Shown here: positions 36,883 through 44,562 of the stretch, one piece after another
Numbering within the stretch: position 1 is the stretch's first letter
How the letters are laid out: each line of letters starts with the position of its first letter
Assembly (NCBI GenBank): GCA_040752005.1
Contig: JBFMFX010000008.1
Coordinates: 1-64,000 of the forward strand
Direction of reading: 5' to 3'
DNA: 64,000 nt
Source of the DNA: RBG-16-66-20 sp040752005
GTDB taxonomy: Bacteria; Pseudomonadota; Gammaproteobacteria; Burkholderiales; SG8-39
Notes under the pieces: generated by a model
Told to the model about the DNA's origin: nothing
What the model saw: the letters and a program-made list of their open reading frames with translations, nothing else
The model's database searches: none
Translations under genes and position numbers: made by a program

Positions 36883-38025
36883 ATGCACCCCCTCGCCCGT
36901 ACCCGCACCGACCACGTCGGCAGCCTGCTGCGGCCCGATACGCTCAAGCGCGCGTTTCTCGACTTCGGCGCCGGCAAGATCACGCGCGAGGCCCTTACCG
37001 CGGCGCAGGATGCGGCGATCCGCGAAGTGGTCGCGAAGCAGCAGGCGCACGGCTTGCCGGTCATCACCGACGGCGAGTTCCGCAGGCTCAACTGGCAGGT
37101 GAGCTTCTCCGAGGTCGAGGGCTGGGACCTCTGGGAGGGTTCATGGCGGCGCTTTCTGGCCAACCCGACCGACCGGCTGCCCGAGGAGCAGCCGCTCACG
37201 CGCGGGCAGGATGCGGTGGTGTCGTACCGCGTGCCCGCCACCGCGCGCCTGAAGCTGAAGAAGAGCTTCCCGCTGGAGGAATGCCGGTTTCTGCGCTCGG
37301 CGGCAGAAGGGCCGATCAAGGTGACGCTGATGGGCCCGGATCGCGTGGCGCAGATGTGCGACCTCGAAGGCTCGCGGCCGCACTACGCCGGCGCAGACGA
37401 GTTCCTGGCCGACGTGGTGGCGATCCAGAAGCAGATGGTCGCCGGGCTCGTTGACGCCGGCTGCGACTATGTGCAGCTCGACGAGCCGAGCTACACCGGC
37501 TACGTGGATCCGCCGACGCTCGAGCGCCTGCGTGCGCGGGGCGAAGATCCGATGCGCTGGCTGCGCCGGGCCGTGGAAGCTGACAACGCGGCGATCGCGG
37601 GCCTGAAAGGCAAGGCGGTGTTCAGCCTGCACATCTGCCGCGGCAACCGCGCGAGCATGTGGCACCGCGAAGGAAGCTACGACGCGATCGCCGAGACGCT
37701 GTTCGGCGGCCTGCGATTCGACCGGCTGCTGCTCGAATACGACACCGAGCGCGCCGGCGGCTTCGAGCCGCTGCGCTTCGTGCCGAAGGACGTCGTCGTG
37801 GTGCTCGGGCTGATCACCACCAAGACCGGGCGCGTCGAGACGGTGGACGAGCTGCGGCGGCGGATAGACGATGCCGCGCGCTTCATCGCCCTCGATCAGC
37901 TCGCTCTCAGTCCCCAGTGCGGCTTCGCCTCCGGCATCGGTGGCAATCTCCTCACCGAGGAGGAGCAGTGGGCGAAGCTCGACGTGATGCTGGAGACCGC
38001 GCGGCGGGTGTGGGGTGCGAATTGA
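36883..38025 (+). CDS. MetE C-terminal-type cobalamin-independent methionine synthase-like protein
   Basis: The 380-residue product corresponds to the catalytic C-terminal barrel of MetE without the N-terminal half. It has a TDHVGSLLRP start, DGEFRRLNWQ, and QLDEPSYTGYV. Likely zinc ligands are the His and Cys in SLHICRGN, an acidic residue in LLEYDTERAGGF and a Cys in LSPQCGFAS. Stand-alone MetE cores transfer methyl groups from methylcobalamin-like or folate donors, or act on other thiols, so classical homocysteine methylation is unproven. ATG 36883 is preferred over 36853 because the family begins near RTDHVGS. It ends in a TTGA overlap with hutU, and therefore heads the hut transcription unit. 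Confidence 0.82.
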   Translation: MHPLARTRTDHVGSLLRPDTLKRAFLDFGAGKITREALTAAQDAAIREVVAKQQAHGLPVITDGEFRRLNWQVSFSEVEGWDLWEGSWRRFLANPTDRLPEEQPLTRGQDAVVSYRVPATARLKLKKSFPLEECRFLRSAAEGPIKVTLMGPDRVAQMCDLEGSRPHYAGADEFLADVVAIQKQMVAGLVDAGCDYVQLDEPSYTGYVDPPTLERLRARGEDPMRWLRRAVEADNAAIAGLKGKAVFSLHICRGNRASMWHREGSYDAIAETLFGGLRFDRLLLEYDTERAGGFEPLRFVPKDVVVVLGLITTKTGRVETVDELRRRIDDAARFIALDQLALSPQCGFASGIGGNLLTEEEQWAKLDVMLETARRVWGAN

Positions 38026-39689
38026 CCACGCCACGGATCATCCGTGCCCCGCGCGGCACCGAGCTTTCCGCGAAGAGCTGGCTCACCGAGGCGCCGCTGC
38101 GGATGCTCATGAACAACCTCGACCCGGAAGTGGCCGAGCGACCGGAGGAACTCGTCGTCTACGGCGGCATCGGCAAGGCGGCGCGCAACTGGGAGTGTTT
38201 CGACCGCATCGTCGAGACGCTCAGGCGCCTGGAAGCGGACGAAAGCCTGCTCGTTCAGTCCGGCAAGCCGGTCGGCGTCTTTCGCACCCATCCGGATGCG
38301 CCGCGCGTGCTGATCGCCAATTCCAACCTCGTGCCGAAATGGGCCACCTGGGAGCACTTCCACGAGCTGGACCGCAAGGGCCTGATGATGTACGGCCAGA
38401 TGACCGCGGGCTCCTGGATCTACATCGGCAGCCAGGGAATCGTTCAGGGCACCTATGAAACCTTCGCCGAGGCCGGGCGCCGGCACTATGGCGGCGACTG
38501 GTCCGGGAAATGGATCCTCACCGCAGGCCTCGGCGGCATGGGCGGCGCGCAGCCGCTCGCGGCCACCATGGCGGGCGCGTCCATCCTCGCCATCGAGTGC
38601 GATCCGTCGCGGATCGAGATGCGCCTCAAGACCGGCTATCTCGACCAGCAGGCGCGCGATCTCGACGAAGCCATCGCGATCCTGCAGCGCGCGGCCGAAG
38701 AAAGGCGCGCGGTTTCGGTGGGACTGCTCGGCAACGCCGCGGAACTGGTGCCGGAGATCCTCAGGCGCGCGCAGACCTCCAGGTTCCGCCCGGCGCTGGT
38801 CACCGACCAGACCTCGGCGCACGATCCGGCGCATGGATACCTCCCCGAGCGCTGGTCGCTGGAGAAGTGGCGCGAGCTGCAGCGCCAGGATCCCGAGGAA
38901 GTGGCGATCTCGGCGCGCGAATCCATCGCCCGGCACGTGCGCGCGATCCTCGGCTTCAAGGCGATGGGGATCCCCTGCGTGGACTACGGCAACAACATCC
39001 GGCAGGAGGCGAAGAACGCCGGCGTCGCCAATGCGTTCGATTACCCCGGCTTCGTGCCGGCCTACATCCGGCCGCTTTTCTGCCGCGGCAAGGGGCCATT
39101 TCGCTGGGTGGCGCTCTCGGGTGACCCGGAGGACATCGCCCGCACCGACGCGAAGCTGCTGGAGCTTTTCCCCGAGGACGCGATGCTCAGGCGCTGGCTC
39201 GACATGGCGGGCAAGCGCATCCGGTTCCAGGGGCTGCCGGCGCGCATCTGCTGGATCGGCCTGGGCGAGCGGCACCGGGCGGGGCTCGCGTTCAACGAGA
39301 TGGTGGCGAAAGGCGAGCTCAAGGCGCCGATCGTGATCGGGCGCGATCATCTGGATTCCGGGTCGGTCGCGAGCCCCAACCGCGAAACCGAGGGCATGCG
39401 CGACGGCTCGGACGCGGTTTCCGACTGGGCGCTCCTCAACCTGATGCTGAACACCGCCTCGGGAGCGACCTGGGTGTCGTTTCACCACGGGGGCGGGGTC
39501 GGCATGGGCTACTCGCAGCACGCCGGCATGGTCATCGTGTGCGACGGCACCGAGGCGGCGGCGCGCCGCATCGCGCGCGTGCTCTGGAACGACCCGGCGA
39601 GCGGCGTCATGCGCCATGCCGACGCCGGCTACGAGGACGCGATCGCCTGCGCGCGCGAGAAGGGCCTCGATCTGCCGATGCTGCGGTGA
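38022..39689 (+). CDS. hutU: Urocanate hydratase
   Basis: This is the second step of histidine degradation, converting urocanate to 4-imidazolone-5-propionate with tightly bound NAD. The 555-residue product has RAPRGTELSAKSWLTEAPLRMLMNNLDPEVAE at the N terminus, the NAD-binding TAGLGGMGGAQPLA, and HHGGGVGMGYSQHAGMVIVCDGTEAAA near the end, all characteristic of HutU. The start is an uncommon TTG at 38022 that overlaps the stop of the MetE-like gene (TTGA). No ATG or GTG fits the conserved N terminus. The stop overlaps the hutH start (GTGA). Confidence 0.96.
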   Translation: MTTPRIIRAPRGTELSAKSWLTEAPLRMLMNNLDPEVAERPEELVVYGGIGKAARNWECFDRIVETLRRLEADESLLVQSGKPVGVFRTHPDAPRVLIANSNLVPKWATWEHFHELDRKGLMMYGQMTAGSWIYIGSQGIVQGTYETFAEAGRRHYGGDWSGKWILTAGLGGMGGAQPLAATMAGASILAIECDPSRIEMRLKTGYLDQQARDLDEAIAILQRAAEERRAVSVGLLGNAAELVPEILRRAQTSRFRPALVTDQTSAHDPAHGYLPERWSLEKWRELQRQDPEEVAISARESIARHVRAILGFKAMGIPCVDYGNNIRQEAKNAGVANAFDYPGFVPAYIRPLFCRGKGPFRWVALSGDPEDIARTDAKLLELFPEDAMLRRWLDMAGKRIRFQGLPARICWIGLGERHRAGLAFNEMVAKGELKAPIVIGRDHLDSGSVASPNRETEGMRDGSDAVSDWALLNLMLNTASGATWVSFHHGGGVGMGYSQHAGMVIVCDGTEAAARRIARVLWNDPASGVMRHADAGYEDAIACAREKGLDLPMLR

Positions 39690-41179
39690 CGCTCGTCATC
39701 GGCCGCAAGCCGCTTTCGCTCGCCGATCTGCGGCACATCGCGCTGCAGGGGCCGGCGCTCGCGCTCGCCCCGGAAGCGCGCGAAGCGATCGCCGCTACGG
39801 CGCGCACCGTCGCCGAAATCGCGGCGAGCGGCAAGCCCGCCTACGGCATCAACACCGGCTTCGGCCGGCTTTCGCAGACGCGCATCGCGCGGGACGAACT
39901 GGAGAACCTGCAGAAGAACATCGTGCTCTCGCACGCGGCGGGCGTTGGCGAGCCGCTCGACGATCGCGCGGTGCGGCTGGTGCTCGCGCTCAAGATCGCG
40001 AGCCTCGCGCGCGGCGCCTCCGGCGTGCGGCCGGAGCTGGTGGATGCGCTGCTGCGCCTGTACAACGGGCGCCTCTACCCGAAGATCCCGGCGAAAGGAT
40101 CGGTCGGCGCCTCGGGCGATCTGGCGCCGCTCGCGCACCTTGCGCTCGCGCTCATGGGAATCGGCGAGGTGCGCCTGCCCGAACCGCTTGCGCTTGCGCC
40201 CAAGGAAGGGCTGGCGCTGCTGAACGGCACGCAGGTCTCGACCGCGCTCGCGCTCTCCGGGCTATTCGCCGCCGAGGACGTGTTCGCGGCGGCCACCGTC
40301 GCCGGCGCGCTGTCGCTGGATGCCGCTGCCGGCAGCGACACGCCGTTCGACCCGCGCATCCACGCGCTGCGCGGCCATTCCGGCCAGATCGAGATGGCGG
40401 CGCGCTACCGGCGGCTGCTCGCGGGAAGCGAGATCCGGCGCTCGCACCTGGAAAACGATCCCCGCGTCCAGGACCCCTATTCGCTTCGCTGTCAGCCGCA
40501 GGTGATGGGCGCCTGCCTGGAAAGCATCCGCCACGCGGCGCGGATCTTCGAGACCGAGGCGAACGGCGTCACCGACAATCCGCTCGTCTTCGCCGACTCC
40601 GGCGAGGTGCTCTCCGGAGGCAATTTTCACGCCGAGCCGGTGGCGCTCGCCGCGGACGCGCTCGCGCTCGCGATCGCCGAGACCGGGGCGCTCTCCGAGC
40701 GGCGCATCGCGCTTCTCATTGACCCGACGCTCTCGGGGCTCCCGCCGTTTCTCGTCGAACACGGCGGCGTCAATTCCGGGTTCATGGTGGCGCAGGTGAC
40801 CGCCGCGGCGCTCGCCTCGGAGAACAAGTCGCTCGCCCACCCGGCGAGCGTGGACAGCCTGCCCACCTCCGCCAACCAGGAAGACCACGTCTCGATGGCC
40901 ACCTTCGCCGCACGGCGCCTCGGCGACATGGCGGCCAACAGCGCCGGCATCGTCGCGATCGAGCTGCTCGCCGCAGCGCAAGGCATTGATTTCCGCTCAC
41001 CGCTCAGGACGGCGCCGGTGCTGCAGGAAGCGCATGCGCTCGTGCGCTCGCGCGTCGGCTTCTACGACCACGACCGCTACTTCGCCCCCGACATCGAGGC
41101 GATCCGCTCGCTGATCGAGGCCGGCGCGTTCCACCGCTTCGTGCCGGGGCTCCTTCCTTCGGTGCCGGAGGCGCCGTGA
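39686..41179 (+). CDS. hutH: Histidine ammonia-lyase
   Basis: This is the first step of histidine degradation, eliminating ammonia to give urocanate. The 497-residue product contains the Ala142-Ser143-Gly144 triad in KGSVGASGDLAPLAH, which cyclises to the MIO electrophile, together with YGINTGFGRL, NGTQVSTALAL, QDPYSLRCQPQVMGA and SANQEDHVSMA. The GTG start at 39686 overlaps the hutU stop (GTGA). Its stop overlaps the hutG ATG by one base. Length and all active-site segments are intact. Confidence 0.97.
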   Translation: MTLVIGRKPLSLADLRHIALQGPALALAPEAREAIAATARTVAEIAASGKPAYGINTGFGRLSQTRIARDELENLQKNIVLSHAAGVGEPLDDRAVRLVLALKIASLARGASGVRPELVDALLRLYNGRLYPKIPAKGSVGASGDLAPLAHLALALMGIGEVRLPEPLALAPKEGLALLNGTQVSTALALSGLFAAEDVFAAATVAGALSLDAAAGSDTPFDPRIHALRGHSGQIEMAARYRRLLAGSEIRRSHLENDPRVQDPYSLRCQPQVMGACLESIRHAARIFETEANGVTDNPLVFADSGEVLSGGNFHAEPVALAADALALAIAETGALSERRIALLIDPTLSGLPPFLVEHGGVNSGFMVAQVTAAALASENKSLAHPASVDSLPTSANQEDHVSMATFAARRLGDMAANSAGIVAIELLAAAQGIDFRSPLRTAPVLQEAHALVRSRVGFYDHDRYFAPDIEAIRSLIEAGAFHRFVPGLLPSVPEAP

Positions 41180-41985
41180 TGGAGCCGTACCGCTATCGCG
41201 AAGGCAGCTCGCCGCTCCTCGTCTCGATACCGCATGCGGGCACGCACATTCCGCAGGCGCTGCTTGCGCACATGGCGCCGGCGGCACGGCGTCTGGACGA
41301 CACCGACTGGCACGTGGACCGGCTCTACGACTTTCTCGACGAGCTGGACGCCTCGGTGCTCGTGGCGACGCATTCGCGCTACGTGGTGGACCTGAACCGC
41401 CCGCCGGACGATGCGCCGCTCTACCCGGGGCAGGACACGATCGGGCTGGTGCCCCTGGAGACCGCCGCGCGCGAGCCCCTCTACGCCCCGGGAGCGGCGC
41501 CGACGGCGCAGGAGATCGCCGCGCGCGTGGAGAAATACTGGAAGCCCTATCACGCCAGGCTCGCCGAAGCGCTCGCCGCGATCAGGGCGCGGCACGGCTA
41601 CGCGCTGTTGTGGGATGCGCACTCGATCGCGTCGCGGTTGCCGCGCTTCTTCGAGGGCAAGCTCCCCGACTTCAACCTCGGCACCGCGCACGGCGCCTCC
41701 TGCGGCGCCGGAATCGGCGAGGCGCTGCTCGCGGTGGCGAAGAGGACGAAGGGCTTTTCCGCCGTCCTGAACGGCCGCTTCATCGGCGGCTACATCACGC
41801 GCCACTACGGCCGGCCGGCCGAAGGGGTGCACGCGGTGCAGCTCGAACTGGCGCAGTGCACCTATATGGAAGAGCTTCGCCCGCCGTACCGCTTCCGCGA
41901 GGACCTCGCCCGGCGCGTGCGGCCCCGCCTCAGGGCGTTGATGGAAGAGTTTCTCCGCCGCGCACGCGCTCTGCACAGGGGTTAG
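41179..41985 (+). CDS. hutG: N-formylglutamate deformylase
   Basis: This is the last step of the five-step Hut pathway, hydrolysing N-formylglutamate to glutamate and formate. The 268-residue zinc hydrolase has LLVSIPHAGTHIP, DDTDWHVDRLYDFL, VVDLNRPPDD, LLWDAHSIASRLPRFF and the C-terminal GVHAVQLELAQCTYM, as in HutG. The ATG at 41179 shares its A with the hutH stop codon; a GTG immediately before it is possible. Its 3' end overlaps the convergent hutI gene by 56 bases. Confidence 0.95.
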   Translation: MEPYRYREGSSPLLVSIPHAGTHIPQALLAHMAPAARRLDDTDWHVDRLYDFLDELDASVLVATHSRYVVDLNRPPDDAPLYPGQDTIGLVPLETAAREPLYAPGAAPTAQEIAARVEKYWKPYHARLAEALAAIRARHGYALLWDAHSIASRLPRFFEGKLPDFNLGTAHGASCGAGIGEALLAVAKRTKGFSAVLNGRFIGGYITRHYGRPAEGVHAVQLELAQCTYMEELRPPYRFREDLARRVRPRLRALMEEFLRRARALHRG

Positions 41986-43147
41986 CGCCGATCGCGTACG
42001 CAAGCTCGGCGGGCGAGCCGATCTCCCACAGCACGAAGTCCGCCGCCTTGCCCGGCTCCAGCGTGCCGTGCGTGGCGTCGAGCCCGAGCGCCCGCGCGGC
42101 CTCGCGCGTCGCGCCCGCGAGCGCCTCCTCCGGCGTCAGTTCGAACAGCGTGCAGGCCATGTTCATCGCAAGCAGAAGGGAACTCACCGGCGAGGTGCCC
42201 GGATTGTGGTCGGTGGCGACGGCGACCGGCACGCGATGGCGCCGCAGCGCCGCGAGCGGCGGCCGGTGGCGCTCGCGCAGGAAGTAGTACGCCCCCGGCA
42301 GCAGCACCGCGCCGACGCCCGCCTTGCCCATCGCTGCGATGCCGGCCTCGTTCGAGTATTCGAGGTGATCGGCCGACAGCGCGCCGAAATGCGCCGCCAG
42401 AGCCGCGCCGCCCATGTCGGAGAGCTGATCGGCGTGCAGCTTGACCGGCAGGCCGAGCGACTTCGCTTTTGCGAAGACGCGCGCGGTCTGGCGCGCGGTG
42501 AAGGCGATGTTCTCGCAGAAGACGTCCACCGCGTCGGCGAGCCGCTCGCGCGCCACCGCGGGAAGCATCTCCTCGCACACCAGCGCGACGTAGTCGTCGG
42601 CGCGGCCGCGGTACTCGTCGGGCACGGCGTGCGCGCCGAGAAAGGTCGTCTTCACCGTCACCGGCAACCGTTCGCCGAGCCGGCGCGCGACGCGCAGGAT
42701 CTTCAGTTCGCTCGCGACCTCCAGCCCGTAGCCCGATTTGATCTCGACCACGCCGACGCCTTCGGCGATCCACCGCCGCAGACGCTTCGCCGCCGCCGCG
42801 AACAGCTCCTCCTCGGTCGCCGCGCGGGTGGCGCGCACGGTGGCAACGATCCCGCCGCCCGCGCGCGCGATGTCCTCGTAGCTCGCACCGCGCAGCCGCT
42901 GCTCGAATTCCCCGGCGCGGCTGCCCGCATAAACCAGGTGGGTGTGGCAGTCCACGAGCGCCGGCGTGATCCACGCGCCGCGCGCATCGTGCTCCTCGCG
43001 CGCCCGCCCGCGCCACTCGGCGCGCGGACCGATCCAGCTGATGCGGCCGCCCGCCACCGCGAGCGCACCGTCGCGGATCTCGCCGTAGGGCGCACCGCCG
43101 GCACGCATCGTCGCGAGATGGGCGTTCAGCCAGACCGCGTCGTGCAT
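41930..43147 (-). CDS. hutI: Imidazolonepropionase
   Basis: This is the third step of histidine degradation, hydrolysing imidazolone-5-propionate to N-formimino-L-glutamate. The 405-residue amidohydrolase starts MHDAVWLNAHLATM and has metal or catalytic residues in VDCHTHLVYAG, TTFLGAHAVP, KLHADQLSDMGG, SADHLEY and VATDHNPGTSP. It runs opposite to the other hut genes. Its 3' end overlaps hutG by 56 bases, and its ATG is only 20 bases from the divergent hutF ATG. A -10-like TATGAT lies so close that the mRNA may be leaderless. The C terminus is a few residues longer than usual. Confidence 0.95.
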   Translation of the reverse strand: MHDAVWLNAHLATMRAGGAPYGEIRDGALAVAGGRISWIGPRAEWRGRAREEHDARGAWITPALVDCHTHLVYAGSRAGEFEQRLRGASYEDIARAGGGIVATVRATRAATEEELFAAAAKRLRRWIAEGVGVVEIKSGYGLEVASELKILRVARRLGERLPVTVKTTFLGAHAVPDEYRGRADDYVALVCEEMLPAVARERLADAVDVFCENIAFTARQTARVFAKAKSLGLPVKLHADQLSDMGGAALAAHFGALSADHLEYSNEAGIAAMGKAGVGAVLLPGAYYFLRERHRPPLAALRRHRVPVAVATDHNPGTSPVSSLLLAMNMACTLFELTPEEALAGATREAARALGLDATHGTLEPGKAADFVLWEIGSPAELAYAIGANPCAERVRGGETLPSTP

Positions 43148-43150
43148 ATG

Positions 43151-43161
43151 GCTATCATAGC
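43151..43161. promoter_or_regulatory. Palindrome with overlapping -10 boxes between hutI and hutF
   Basis: GCTAT-C-ATAGC is a perfect 11-bp palindrome centred in the 20-bp gap. On the plus strand it contains TATCAT (43153-43158), whose predicted start is near 43165, three bases before the hutF ATG. On the minus strand it contains TATGAT (43159-43154), whose predicted start coincides with the hutI ATG at 43147. Both differ from TATAAT at one position. No good -35 was found on either side. The sequence is seen directly; dual promoter or operator function is inferred. Confidence 0.4.
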
Positions 43162-43167
43162 AATCGC

Positions 43168-44541
43168 ATGAAGACCTACTTCGCGCGCGACGCGCTGCTG
43201 CCGCGCGGCTGGTCGCGCGACGTGCGCATCACGGTAGACGAGCGCGGCGCGATCGCCGAGGTGCGCGAGCGCGCGAGCGCCGCCGGCGCCGAAACCCTTG
43301 CCGGGCCGGTGCTGCCCGGCATGGCGAACCTGCACTCGCACGCCTTTCAGCGCGCGATGGCCGGCCTGACCGAGGTGCGCGGCTCGTTTCACGACGATTT
43401 CTGGAGCTGGCGCGAGCTGATGTACCGCTTCGTCGCTCGCCTCACGCCCGGGCAGGCGCAGGCGATCGCGACGCATCTGTACATCGAGATGCTCAGGCAC
43501 GGCTACACGGCCGTCGCGGAATTCCACTACGTGCACAACGACCCCGCCGGCCGACCCTACGCCGAGCGCGCGGAAATACTGCTTCGTCATCTTGCCGCCG
43601 CGCGCGAGGCGGGAATCGCGGTGACCCTGCTTCCCTCGCTTTACCGGTGGTCGGGCTTCGGCGCGCGGCCGCTCGAGCCGCGCCAGCGGCGCTTTGCGGC
43701 CGACGCGGCGGCGGTGCTCGACATGGCGCGCGCCGCGCGCGCCGCCGCGGCCGGCGATCCGGATGCGGTGGTCGGCGTCGCGCCGCATTCGCTTCGCGCC
43801 GCCGACCCGGAATCGCTCGCGGCGCTGGTCGCCGGGATCCGCGCCGAGGACCCGCAGGCGCCCATCCACATCCACGCCGCCGAGCAGACGAAGGAGGTGG
43901 AAGACTGCCTCGCCTGGAGCGGCAACCGCCCGGTCGAGTGGCTGCTCGCGCACATGCCGGTGGACGCGCGCTGGTGCATCGTGCACGCGACGCACATGAC
44001 CGCGGCCGAAACCGAGGCGCTCGCGAAAAGCGGCGCGGCGGTGGGACTTTGCCCGAGCACCGAAGCGAACCTCGGCGACGGCGTCTTTCCGCTCACCGAA
44101 TACCGCGACGCCGGCGGCCGCTGGGGAATCGGCGGCGACAGCCACGTCTCGCGCGATCCGGCCGAGGAGCTCCGTCTTCTGGAGTACGCGCAGCGGCTGC
44201 AGCACCGGCGCCGCAACATCGTCGTCACCGCCGCGCAGCCGGCGGTCGGCACCACGCTGTGGCTGGAGGCGGCGGCGGGCGGCGCGCAGGCGCTCGGACG
44301 CGCGATGGGCGCGATCGCGCCCGGGCGGCGCGCCGATCTCGTCGTGCTGGACGGCGACGCTCCGGACCTCGCCGGCCGCTCCGGTGACGCGATCGCCAAC
44401 GTCCTCGTCTTTTCCGGCGCGCGCGCTCTGGTGCGCGACGTGATGGTGGGCGGTCGCTGGGTCGTACGCAGAGGGCGCCACCCCCGCGCGGAGGAATCGG
44501 CCGCCGCCTTCCGGCGCGCGCTCGCGAAGCTGCGCGGCTGA
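43168..44541 (+). CDS. hutF: Formimidoylglutamate deiminase
   Basis: This enzyme hydrolyses N-formimino-L-glutamate to N-formyl-L-glutamate and ammonia, committing the pathway to the HutF-HutG branch. The 457-residue amidohydrolase starts MKTYFARDALLPRGW, as is typical of HutF. It has metal and catalytic residues in ANLHSHAFQRAMAG, HIHAAEQTKEV, VHATHMTAAE and GIGGDSHVSRDP. Divergent transcription from hutI with a 20-bp gap leaves no room for a normal ribosome site. It ends 21 bases from the convergent acetoacetyl-CoA synthetase gene. Confidence 0.95.
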   Translation: MKTYFARDALLPRGWSRDVRITVDERGAIAEVRERASAAGAETLAGPVLPGMANLHSHAFQRAMAGLTEVRGSFHDDFWSWRELMYRFVARLTPGQAQAIATHLYIEMLRHGYTAVAEFHYVHNDPAGRPYAERAEILLRHLAAAREAGIAVTLLPSLYRWSGFGARPLEPRQRRFAADAAAVLDMARAARAAAAGDPDAVVGVAPHSLRAADPESLAALVAGIRAEDPQAPIHIHAAEQTKEVEDCLAWSGNRPVEWLLAHMPVDARWCIVHATHMTAAETEALAKSGAAVGLCPSTEANLGDGVFPLTEYRDAGGRWGIGGDSHVSRDPAEELRLLEYAQRLQHRRRNIVVTAAQPAVGTTLWLEAAAGGAQALGRAMGAIAPGRRADLVVLDGDAPDLAGRSGDAIANVLVFSGARALVRDVMVGGRWVVRRGRHPRAEESAAAFRRALAKLRG

Positions 44542-44562
44542 CCGGGCCGCCGGGCCGCACTC

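Noticed and set aside
38022..39689. An ATG start for hutU upstream, inside the MetE-like gene
   Set aside because: Upstream ATGs in that frame give long non-conserved extensions. The TTG at 38022 lies right before the conserved N terminus and forms a typical TTGA overlap.
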